64,000 nt of DNA from Bacillota bacterium (GTDB taxonomy: Bacteria; Bacillota_I; Bacilli_A; RF39; UBA660), in contig JAEWOE010000001.1 in the NCBI GenBank assembly GCA_023460995.1, forward strand, positions 35,353 through 99,352. Reading direction: 5' to 3'. Under the pieces are notes generated by a model. The model saw only the letters and a list, made by a program, of their open reading frames with translations. It was not told the DNA's origin and did not search any database. A program made the translations under genes and the position numbers. Positions 8,781-16,052 of the stretch are shown here, piece by piece. How positions within the stretch are numbered: the stretch's first letter is position 1; each line of letters begins with the position of its first letter.

Positions 8781-9540
8781 AATCAAATAAACTAATTTGT
8801 CCCTCTATAGAAATATTTTTTTTCTTAACTTTTGTTTTTGATTTTTCTTTTGGTTTTGTTCTTACAGATTCAACTTTTTGCACAACTTTTTCTTGTGTAG
8901 GTACAGGAATTTCAATTCTTTTTCTTTTACGTTTATCATGGGCAAAGAACATCCCTAAGTCATGAACTCCCTTATACTTTATCATAGCAGAACCATCTTT
9001 ATTACTTTTATAAGTAGAAGTAGATGCATCATAATAATATGTTTCTCTTATTACAAAGTTTTTTAGACATGAATGAAGATGATTTATATCTTCCTGTTCC
9101 ATTTCTGATCCTTTTGCTACACAATTAATGTAATTTCTAATAGCGTTTATATTAGTTCCTTGAATATAACTATTACGATAGTGATTACATAGTTTTTCCA
9201 AAATTTGAATATTAGATAAACATGATTCTAAATAATAAGCAAGATATATCTCATCAAGAAACATTTTATCATCACAATACGCAAGACCATATCCTAAATT
9301 TTTTTCTACTCCACGACTCTTATATCTTATAGATAGTTTTTGATTATAATCATCAACACTCATTAGACCATTTTTAACTAATTCTTCTTTTAAATCATCC
9401 TCATTTTTAAAAGAGGTAGTAAATAAGTCAATATCTTTAAGTAAATGATTATCTAAATTAGAAAAAATCGGAATTTTATTCCATAATATCTCTTCAAACT
9501 TTTTCTTTCCTTTGTTTAAAGATAAAATATAGTTAGCCAT
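8779..9540 (-). CDS. hypothetical protein, 253 aa, with beta-clamp-binding-like C-terminus
   Basis: I do not recognise the main domain (residues 1-205), which is soluble and carries a central CDDKMFLDEIYLAYYLES block. A basic, disordered-looking linker follows (about 206-243, KKKRIEIP through KTKVKKKN). The last residues are EGQISLFD: QISLF fits the bacterial sliding-clamp-binding pentapeptide Q-L-[SD]-L-F except for Ile at position 2. A tail of this kind at the end of a flexible linker is how many replication and repair proteins dock to DnaN. It is the last gene of a three-gene set read from 11329 leftwards; RBS GGGGGAGAAG precedes ATG 9540. Clamp binding is inference. Confidence 0.7.
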   Translation of the reverse strand: MANYILSLNKGKKKFEEILWNKIPIFSNLDNHLLKDIDLFTTSFKNEDDLKEELVKNGLMSVDDYNQKLSIRYKSRGVEKNLGYGLAYCDDKMFLDEIYLAYYLESCLSNIQILEKLCNHYRNSYIQGTNINAIRNYINCVAKGSEMEQEDINHLHSCLKNFVIRETYYYDASTSTYKSNKDGSAMIKYKGVHDLGMFFAHDKRKRKRIEIPVPTQEKVVQKVESVRTKPKEKSKTKVKKKNISIEGQISLFD

Positions 9541-9561
9541 ATAACTTCTCCCCCTGATTCA

Positions 9562-10104
9562 TTACTTTTTAAATATCTTTTCTCTTATAAATCTCTTAAT
9601 TCCTTTGTTGTTAGAGTCTTCTATTTCTCTTACTGGCTCAATTTCAGAAAAATCTGCATCTACTATTTCACCTGGAATATCCATATGATTAGTCCCTAAT
9701 TTAATTTTTATAATTTCATCTAAATAATTAATTACATATTCTAGTTTTTCACACTCATCCTTAACTAAAGAATAGTTCTTTGCTCTTTTTTCTCTACTAA
9801 GATTATTATGTTTTGTTGAGATAGTATCAATAGTTTCAATAAGAACTTTAAGTTTTTCATCAAGTTCTTCGACTGTTAAATTTTTATAATCATCATAATT
9901 AATAATATAATCAAGTTTACTAAAATAATCTATTGCAGCTTTATCTTCAAAGGAAACAAAATCCATTCTATTACTATCATCGACAATAACTATACCTTTA
10001 AAAAATTGATTAATTATAACTGAAGGAATAGAATTACTATGGTTAAATGCGAACATTATATCATTCTTTTGGACATAAATTTTATTATTTCTAAATACTT
10101 TCAT
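9562..10104 (-). CDS. hypothetical protein, 180 aa
   Basis: I do not recognise this protein. It is small, soluble and acidic in the middle, with a probable helical stretch (about 85-135) and a basic tail (KRFIREKIFKK). No signal peptide, transmembrane helix or metal motif is visible. It lies 13 bp after the 403-residue gene and 21 bp before the 253-residue gene, each with its own strong ribosome binding site (here AGGGGTAA), so the three are almost certainly co-transcribed. Function unknown. Confidence 0.68.
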   Translation of the reverse strand: MKVFRNNKIYVQKNDIMFAFNHSNSIPSVIINQFFKGIVIVDDSNRMDFVSFEDKAAIDYFSKLDYIINYDDYKNLTVEELDEKLKVLIETIDTISTKHNNLSREKRAKNYSLVKDECEKLEYVINYLDEIIKIKLGTNHMDIPGEIVDADFSEIEPVREIEDSNNKGIKRFIREKIFKK

Positions 10105-10117
10105 ATTAAGTTTACCC

Positions 10118-11329
10118 CTATCTATTTTCCAATTTTTTAATTTTCTTCTTTTCTTTTTCTGTAGAAGCTAACAATACTTTTTTTTCATAGCTAAAAATCG
10201 AATTAGTTAATTTTTGAAATAACTCTCTTTCTTCTGGTGAATATACTTCAGCGCAATTATAATGAACAGTTTTCAACAATTTATATACCGATCTAATACT
10301 TAATTTTTCTTTCTGACTACTTCTAGAACCATATCCAATAAAGCAATATAAATCACTATTTCCTCCAGCTTTAATATATTCTAAAATAAAACTTCGTAAA
10401 CCAGGATCAGATAAATCTACACCGTACATCATAGGAATATCAATATTTCTTTCAAATTCCTTAGCAAACATAAAAGCTCTTCTAGGACCAATTCTGTTAC
10501 CGCCTCTTTCAATAATGCGATACATCACACAGTCTAATAAACCATTATTCAAAGCCTTTTTATCATCATATCTTCTTATTGCTTCCTCTAACTCATTATT
10601 ATTTGGCAAATCCATTCCTTGCTCTTTCATAAATTTGACTACTTCAGTAATATGCATTCCTTCAAACGGATCATCATTATATGTTCCCCAGCCAGGAATA
10701 GGTTGCATATATTCTGATTCTTCTACTGTTCCATCATTAGATAAATGAATATGAGACGCCATAGAATTATATCGGTTATCTGGATTAACATAAACTAACT
10801 CTGGATATTTTGGTTCACTTAAGTAATATGATTCATCATAAGGTAATGATTTTATAAAACTCTCTTTAGAATAAAAATTATTCCACTGTAATATACTTAC
10901 TACCTCCATAAGATCTTCAGCTTTATCTATTTCTAATATTTCGGCTATTTCTTTAATAGCATTATTTTGTTTTAGCATAATATCATCAATTTCTTGATTG
11001 CTTTGACCGCAGCAAGGAAATAAACGATTAACTTCATACTCTGGATATCTCAGTTCAAACCACACGGCCATTTTTTCAATAAAATCTCGTATTCTTTTAG
11101 GTTCGTTATACTCACCAATTTTTGTATACTGTCCTTTAACATATTTGTCGGTATACCAACTTATAAATTCATCAATCTTAGTTTCTAAATCGATGGTTTC
11201 ATTTTTTCCAGTATCTTCTGAAATTGTAATATTTTCTTCTAAGTTCTTTTTAACATTAGAAGCTTGCTTTACAGAAGTACTTTGTAACATTCCTTTTTTA
11301 AACTTTAATAGTTCAGCTTTTAAATTCAT
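10118..11329 (-). CDS. hypothetical protein, 403 aa
   Basis: I do not recognise this protein. It is soluble, with a disordered Lys/Glu/Thr-rich N-terminus (1-50), a WF/WY-rich alpha-helical middle containing FPCCGQSN near residues 105-112, and a C-terminal lysine-rich tail (KEKKKIKKLENR). It heads the three-gene operon ending at 8779. The ATG at 11329 follows GGGGGAG at a rather long spacing of about 9 bp, the same style of RBS as two other genes in the operon. A TTGTTA/TAAAAT promoter with 18-bp spacing can be read on the minus strand just after the tRNA-Glu terminator hairpin. Confidence 0.68.
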   Translation of the reverse strand: MNLKAELLKFKKGMLQSTSVKQASNVKKNLEENITISEDTGKNETIDLETKIDEFISWYTDKYVKGQYTKIGEYNEPKRIRDFIEKMAVWFELRYPEYEVNRLFPCCGQSNQEIDDIMLKQNNAIKEIAEILEIDKAEDLMEVVSILQWNNFYSKESFIKSLPYDESYYLSEPKYPELVYVNPDNRYNSMASHIHLSNDGTVEESEYMQPIPGWGTYNDDPFEGMHITEVVKFMKEQGMDLPNNNELEEAIRRYDDKKALNNGLLDCVMYRIIERGGNRIGPRRAFMFAKEFERNIDIPMMYGVDLSDPGLRSFILEYIKAGGNSDLYCFIGYGSRSSQKEKLSIRSVYKLLKTVHYNCAEVYSPEERELFQKLTNSIFSYEKKVLLASTEKEKKKIKKLENR

Positions 11330-11401
11330 AATAAATATTCTCCCCCTGATATGTTTATGATTACTACACTTTCATTTTATCATATTTTGTGAATTTTTAA
11401 C

Positions 11402-11430
11402 AAAAAAAACATCCTAATAATAGGATGTTT
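11402..11430 (-). terminator. terminator after tRNA-Glu
   Basis: AAACATCCTA (11407-11416) and TAGGATGTTT (11421-11430) pair around a four-base loop. Read on the minus strand the hairpin follows the tRNA 3' end and runs into eight T residues. Confidence 0.82.
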
Positions 11431-11440
11431 TATTATTATA

Positions 11441-11517
11441 TGGTAACTCGTATGGGTTTCGAACCCATGGATACCGCCTTGAGAGGGCGGCGTGTTGAAC
11501 CCCTTCACCAACGAGTC
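11441..11517 (-). tRNA. tRNA-Glu (anticodon CUC), CCA encoded
   Basis: The minus strand folds into a full cloverleaf: acceptor stem GACTCGT/ACGAGTT with a G1-U72 wobble, D arm, anticodon stem CCGCC/GGCGG with loop CTCTCAA giving anticodon CUC (codon GAG), T arm with GGTTCGAA, discriminator A and encoded CCA. The body closely resembles Bacillus tRNA-Glu. A CUC isoacceptor in an AT-rich genome implies that a UUC species exists elsewhere. Confidence 0.95.
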
Positions 11518-11610
11518 AAATAAACTATAATATAGTATACACTAAAACAGGCTCATTGGGCAAGATATTTTTTATTAATTTATTAAATCTAGTTAAACTA
11601 TTTTGCTGAA

Positions 11611-12162
11611 CTACTTTTTATGAAGAAGATATCTTATTTTAGTTAGTTCAAAGTAATTAGACTGTTCTTTTTTACCAAATCTTATATCATTTATATGCAA
11701 ATTATCTTCTTTAAAGCCAACTTTTATGAATGTTTTAATAGCGGCCTTTCTATCTAAAGGAATCTTATCTGCAACTTTATTAAGTTTTAATTTATTAAAA
11801 GCAATGTCCATTAATAATCTTAAAGCTACTTCACTATATCCTTTACCTCTATAATCACTTTCTAATAAAATATGGACTAAGTGACAATCAAAATCATTAT
11901 CATAATGTAAGGCTACTTCACCTATTGGAGTTTCATCTAACATAATATATGCATAATATTTTTTAGGTTCATTATTAACCCAAGCGTTAAACCATACTTG
12001 CCATTTTTCATCAGTAAACTTAATAATACCTGTATCATAATTATATCCATCAAGATTTTGCTTATAACCGGCATTATAAGCCATTGTTTTAGAGTCAGCT
12101 AGTATTTGCTTACGATAATCAAGTTCACTTAAACTAGGTACTTTTAAAGAAATTTTATTCAT
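11611..12162 (-). CDS. GNAT-family N-acetyltransferase (RimJ/RimL-like)
   Basis: The 183-residue protein has the GNAT core: the acetyl-CoA-binding motif YRGKGYSEVALRLL (RGKGYS at 105-110), the preceding strand GEVALHYD and a C-terminal IKTFIKVGFKEDN, the typical second signature. Such enzymes transfer acetyl from acetyl-CoA to a primary amine of a protein N-terminus, antibiotic or small molecule. The start overlaps the 3' end of the deformylase region, with GAGGAG as RBS 3 bp after the def stop, so the two are co-transcribed. An N-terminal protein acetyltransferase acting after deformylation is an attractive reading, but substrate is not visible in sequence. Confidence 0.85.
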   Translation of the reverse strand: MNKISLKVPSLSELDYRKQILADSKTMAYNAGYKQNLDGYNYDTGIIKFTDEKWQVWFNAWVNNEPKKYYAYIMLDETPIGEVALHYDNDFDCHLVHILLESDYRGKGYSEVALRLLMDIAFNKLKLNKVADKIPLDRKAAIKTFIKVGFKEDNLHINDIRFGKKEQSNYFELTKIRYLLHKK

Positions 12163-12165
12163 ATA

Positions 12166-12771
12166 TTATTTCTCCTCACTATATGATTTTACTACCATCT
12201 TAACGCTATGATATTTAAATTCTTCTGATATAGCTAAAATTTCATGTGGATGTCTATCTCTAATACTCTTTCTTTGCCCCACATTTACATCATAATACAT
12301 AATATCTGCCCTATCTGTATATTCAATGCCATCTAGATGATCAATCTCATGACAAATAATAATTGCCTCAAAACCTTCAACAGTTTTAACATGTTTATTA
12401 CCATGTATATCTTGATATTTTAACTTAATACAAAAAGGCCTCTTCACTCTTCCAATAGCATTACTAACACTCATGCAGGCTTCATAATATATTTGAGTAC
12501 CTTCCATTTTAACAATAACTGGATTAAAATAAGACGTTATTGCATACTTCTTTATTCCCTCATCCATCCCATAAACTTTACTATCAGTCATTACCAAAAT
12601 AAATCGTTCATTTATACCAAATTGTGGGGCAGCAGCTGCATAGGCATTCTTTTCCAAGCAAACTTCTTTAATACTATCTATAATACTTTTATAATCCTTT
12701 GTAAAATCAATTATTTCCTTAGATACTTCCTTAAGTCGTTTATCATCTGGTTTTATTAGTTCTAATTTCAT
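12166..12771 (-). CDS. def: peptide deformylase
   Basis: Removes formyl from the N-terminal Met of new proteins; metal-dependent, cytoplasmic, at the ribosome exit. Motif III HEIDH (141-145) is intact and supplies two His ligands and the catalytic Glu. Motif I reads AAAPQ (46-50), usually G-LAAPQ, and motif II reads EACMS (97-101), usually EGCLS, retaining the metal ligand Cys99. The 201-residue length is within the Gram-positive type 2 range. The changed motif residues suggest a divergent, probably still active, enzyme or a secondary paralogue. RBS GGAGGT precedes ATG 12771. The GNAT gene follows directly. Confidence 0.88.
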   Translation of the reverse strand: MKLELIKPDDKRLKEVSKEIIDFTKDYKSIIDSIKEVCLEKNAYAAAAPQFGINERFILVMTDSKVYGMDEGIKKYAITSYFNPVIVKMEGTQIYYEACMSVSNAIGRVKRPFCIKLKYQDIHGNKHVKTVEGFEAIIICHEIDHLDGIEYTDRADIMYYDVNVGQRKSIRDRHPHEILAISEEFKYHSVKMVVKSYSEEK

Positions 12772-12803
12772 ATTACCTCCATTTTTGTCTATTATTTATT
12801 ATA

Positions 12804-12833
12804 ACAAAAAAACCAAACTATTACTAGTTTAGT
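12804..12833 (-). terminator. terminator of the signal peptidase gene
   Basis: AAACTA (12815-12820) and TAGTTT (12825-12830) pair around TTAC; on the minus strand the stem is followed by GG and a T run. It overlaps the end of the gene stopping at 12829. Confidence 0.7.
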
Positions 12834-13830
12834 TTATTCCAAATAGTTTATCTACTAAGTTTCCTAAATGAGGTATAACAAACTCAACCTTACTTACTAA
12901 TTGATTAATTTCTGTATCAGGATAATCGTATCCAGAGTTATTATCACCCATAGTTGTAAAAGTTAAAACTTCCGCATTATTTTTTTTAACAATTCGATGA
13001 GTTAATATATGTCCCTTATAATTAAACTGTACTATATCATCAACCTTTAAATTTTGAATATCAATTTTGTTAACATCTCTAACAATAAGTAAATCTCCTT
13101 CACTTATTACATCTTCCATAGAATCATTATTCATTATACTAAGTTTATATTTAGTTATATTAGAACTTAATAAACTAAATATAATCCATACATATATAAA
13201 TAAATATAATATAAGGTGTCCAAAATCTTTAGCACTACCATATTTCTCTATTATTTCTTTTTCGCTAGTAAGTCCAATCATTATGCAAAGTGGAAGTAGT
13301 AGTAACAAAATTCCATTAGTATAAGAAGGAATATTAGGATAAATTGGTAATAGAAAAAATACTATCTCAGATAGAAATATATAGATAAAAACTGCCTTGA
13401 AATTATATTTTGGCGCTATATAAGTAATTACTAAATCATTAGCAAGTACAAATAATCCAAAATTAGTAAATACATCTATTAAACTCAAATTATTTATAAA
13501 ACTTAAACTACCTAGTAAAAGCATATCTATTATAGCCATAATAAAAGAAATAGTTTTATTATTATTTATATTTTTACTAGCTTCACAGTATCTAAAATGA
13601 AATAATGTGGCAGCTAATTTTAATATTACATAAAAACCAAAATAATAAACCAAATTTAGTTTAGTAAAACCTATATATCCTCCTTTACCATCATAAAATA
13701 ATAATAAAAGATAATATAAAGAAAAGAAAATTAAACTGTATTTTACAAATATTTTATATACGATTTTATTGCTTTCAATGTATCTCTCATTAAAGTCAAT
13801 TTTTTTATATTCCAAACCAAAAATTTTCAT
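12829..13830 (-). CDS. SipW-type (Ser/His) signal peptidase I with polytopic N-terminus
   Basis: The start is placed at ATG 13830, behind GCGAGGGTG, giving 333 residues; the longer frame from a TTG has no RBS. About six to seven hydrophobic helices occupy residues 30-222, then an external S26 peptidase domain: NNDSMEDVI with nucleophile Ser237, a GHILTHRIV strand where His278 replaces the general-base Lys of classical Lep, and MGDNN (294-298) with the conserved Asp. Ser/His enzymes are the archaeal/ER/SipW class that process special secreted substrates. Normal SipW has only two or so membrane spans, so the N-terminal extension is odd. No TasA-like or camelysin-like substrate lies beside it. 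It is monocistronic. Confidence 0.8.
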   Translation of the reverse strand: MKIFGLEYKKIDFNERYIESNKIVYKIFVKYSLIFFSLYYLLLLFYDGKGGYIGFTKLNLVYYFGFYVILKLAATLFHFRYCEASKNINNNKTISFIMAIIDMLLLGSLSFINNLSLIDVFTNFGLFVLANDLVITYIAPKYNFKAVFIYIFLSEIVFFLLPIYPNIPSYTNGILLLLLPLCIMIGLTSEKEIIEKYGSAKDFGHLILYLFIYVWIIFSLLSSNITKYKLSIMNNDSMEDVISEGDLLIVRDVNKIDIQNLKVDDIVQFNYKGHILTHRIVKKNNAEVLTFTTMGDNNSGYDYPDTEINQLVSKVEFVIPHLGNLVDKLFGIN

Positions 13831-13896
13831 ATACACCCTCGCTACCTTACTATGATTAGTATACAACAAAAAAAGAAAGTAAACAATATACTATTT

Positions 13897-14085
13897 TTAT
13901 GTACGATTCATAGTACCAAAACTGTAAAAGTTAGCTTTATTGACGATCTCTTTTGCAAATATAAATAACAGTTACTTTGAGTAATATATCCAAATCAAAA
14001 ATTATAAATTTAGACTATATTATTTTGTAACTTAATTTTAATAAAAAATTTAATTACTAGTTTTCACTATTTTGCGACTTTTCAT
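13897..14085 (-). pseudogene. decayed copy of the 90-residue LRR-partner gene
   Basis: The minus-strand frame opens at ATG 14085, overlapping the LRR gene stop as ATGA, exactly as the intact partner at 16052 does. It carries several in-frame stops in the middle, but the 3' part reads KEIVNKANFYSFGTMN, clearly related to QKILDEKNFYSFGPLN in the intact protein. A YSLN segment also recurs upstream. This is therefore an inactivated paralogue kept in its original coupled position. See 15780-16052. Confidence 0.75.
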
Positions 14086-15578
14086 TTTTTGATCCCTATT
14101 AATTCATTTTTTAAATTATTACAACTTAAAAACTGATGGCCAAATTGTATTAAGTTCGGCAAATATATCACACTTATTGAATTGTTGTAACTTAAGAAAT
14201 TATCACCCACTTGTATTAGTGATGGTAAGTATAACGATGTTAGTGATTTATTCCCAGATAAGAATTCGTTTCCTGCTTCTTTTAGAGAAGGCAAGTTTAT
14301 TTCTGTTAATTGATTATTTGAAGATAAGAAACCACTTCCTACTTGCTTTAACAATGGTAATTCTAATGTTATTAATGATTCGTTTTGAGTAAAGAAATAG
14401 TCTCCTACTTCCACTAGTGATGGCAAGTTTACTGATGTTAGTGATTCGTTTTGAAACAAAAAATAATTTCCTGCTTCCTTTAACATAGGCAGGTTTAAAT
14501 CTGTCATTAAAACGTTATTATATAAGAAAAAATCATCTGTTCGATTTAATTTATCATTCTTGTACCCTATAATATTATTATTTTTATCAATGATAACTTC
14601 TATAACATTAATTTCTTCGCCCTTCTTCGTTTCAATATATATTACTTTATTGTTATTCTCTTTTTTTATAACGTTTATTTTAGAAATGTTTTTAAAATCA
14701 TCTATAAAGCAGTCTTTTAAAGTTGAATCGTAAAGTAGTATTTTTTTATTGGTAATATCTAATATAAAATAATCAATAATAAGATATTTTGAACTATCAA
14801 GATAATCTTTCTTAACTACAAAGTTATCTATAATTATATTACCAGGGCAATAATAAATATTGTTTATTTCATAATTATATTTATGAAACTTTCCGTCATT
14901 AGCCCTAACATACCCTTTAATTTCAAAGAAATGTCGGTTAGGAATAAAATTAAACTTATAGTGTCTTCTGAAACTACTAGATAAACCTGACTTTATATTA
15001 TCTAAATTGTTATTAAAAGTACTGTCACAATTATCTACTCTGTGGTTATACCTATTTTTAATTGACAGCGTATTAACATTGCCACGCGTAAATTGAATAC
15101 TTATTACAGAAGTACCATATTCATCTTGTCTTTGTGGCTTACTAAAGCTTTCTCTGTTTAATTCAAAAGCATTCTTTTTTACTGCAAAAAAAACATGGCA
15201 TCGATCTAATCTATTTCCTTTAAATGTACATAATTCTTCTTCTGGTTTATAGTACTTTTTAAAGGTTTGTATTTCCTCTTCATTATGACACTCATAAAGA
15301 ATATATCCAGCTTCTTCTAATAATTCCTGTGGCGTTTTTTCTTCAATACTTTCTATTGGGTCTTCTTCAGTTGCAATAGTATAAATATATTCCTTAAACT
15401 CAGGTATTAATCCAAATTTACATATATCATAATATAAATCTCTTGATTGATAAAAATTTGTACTCAAAGCCCAGTATAATAACTGTGGTTCTTCAAGCAA
15501 TGTCGGAAATAATTGTTGGCATAAATGCATCATTTTTTCTCCGTAAAATTTTTTTATCATCTTTAAGTCATCAAACAT
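14082..15578 (-). CDS. leucine-rich-repeat protein (BspA/LRR_5-like), intact copy
   Basis: The 498-residue protein has an N-terminal helical region (1-130, MIKKFYGEKMMHLCQQLFP...), a mixed beta region (130-350) and six 22-residue repeats (357-488) of the pattern SLT-NLPSL-VGD-FL--N, typical of BspA-like LRR_5 solenoids that bind host or microbial surfaces. No signal peptide, transmembrane helix or sorting motif is visible, so secretion is not shown. Codons 127-131 contain GT8 (gttttttttgca), a homopolymer that is shortened by one base in the paralogue at 16049-17742. Its downstream partner gene is decayed (13897-14085). Start ATG 15578 follows AGAGGTGT. An intracellular role remains possible. 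Confidence 0.85.
   Translation of the reverse strand: MFDDLKMIKKFYGEKMMHLCQQLFPTLLEEPQLLYWALSTNFYQSRDLYYDICKFGLIPEFKEYIYTIATEEDPIESIEEKTPQELLEEAGYILYECHNEEEIQTFKKYYKPEEELCTFKGNRLDRCHVFFAVKKNAFELNRESFSKPQRQDEYGTSVISIQFTRGNVNTLSIKNRYNHRVDNCDSTFNNNLDNIKSGLSSSFRRHYKFNFIPNRHFFEIKGYVRANDGKFHKYNYEINNIYYCPGNIIIDNFVVKKDYLDSSKYLIIDYFILDITNKKILLYDSTLKDCFIDDFKNISKINVIKKENNNKVIYIETKKGEEINVIEVIIDKNNNIIGYKNDKLNRTDDFFLYNNVLMTDLNLPMLKEAGNYFLFQNESLTSVNLPSLVEVGDYFFTQNESLITLELPLLKQVGSGFLSSNNQLTEINLPSLKEAGNEFLSGNKSLTSLYLPSLIQVGDNFLSYNNSISVIYLPNLIQFGHQFLSCNNLKNELIGIKK
14115..14510 (-). repeat. six tandem 66-bp LRR coding repeats
   Basis: Six units of exactly 66 bp encode 22-residue repeats of the LRR protein. Units differ by scattered substitutions, so this is coding repeat structure and not a CRISPR array. 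Confidence 0.85.
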
Positions 15579-15640
15579 AACTACACCTCTAATAAAATAA
15601 TATCATACATCATTAATATTACAAATTATTTATGTTTACT

Positions 15641-15662
15641 TTTACAATTGTATACATAAAAA
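15641..15662 (-). promoter_or_regulatory. shared upstream element of LRR cassette, copy 1
   Basis: A 22-bp AT-rich block (core tgtatacaattgtaaaa on the minus strand) about 65 bp upstream of the LRR start is repeated with one change at 17804-17825, at the same distance from the second LRR gene. On the minus strand it includes an extended -10-like TATGTATAC. Conservation between the cassettes suggests promoter or operator function; the duplication included this region. Confidence 0.5.
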
Positions 15663-15779
15663 CATATATGATGTATATTACTCAAACTATTTTCTATCAT
15701 TTATAAAATGTTAATATTCTTGAATACAAATCAAAAATTAGATTATAAAACAATAATAATGGTCCAATAAAAAGAAATT

Positions 15780-16052
15780 TTATCCATAGTACCTTTGAAA
15801 ATATATTTCCTTATCGTCCGAAATAATCTTTATAATATCATCTTCATCTACGTTTATATTATTAGGGTTTAATGGACCAAAACTATAAAAATTCTTTTCA
15901 TCAAGAATCTTTTGAGAAATATATATATAATCTTTTTCTTTTAGTATTATATTTAAAGAATAAAATTCCATATTTAGGTTGTATTTTTTATTGTCTTCTG
16001 TTCTTACTAAGTAATCATAATTATTAATTTCTAATATTTGCACTTTTTTCAT
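15780..16052 (-). CDS. small LRR-partner protein, 90 aa, intact copy
   Basis: I do not recognise the family. The protein is soluble, acidic and predicted beta-rich, with an LxxxDYLVRTEDNKKYNL start resembling a small SH3- or OB-like barrel. Its ATG overlaps the stop of the LRR gene as ATGA (16049-16052), so it is translationally coupled to it. A decayed copy sits in the same coupled position after the other LRR gene (13897-14085). Strict coupling to an LRR protein in both copies points to a functional pair: chaperone, immunity or effector-partner roles are all possible, none is shown. Confidence 0.72.
   Translation of the reverse strand: MKKVQILEINNYDYLVRTEDNKKYNLNMEFYSLNIILKEKDYIYISQKILDEKNFYSFGPLNPNNINVDEDDIIKIISDDKEIYFQRYYG

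Noticed and set aside
13831..13869. TTG start 39 bp upstream of the signal peptidase ATG
   Set aside because: No RBS upstream, while GCGAGGGTG fits the ATG at 13830.
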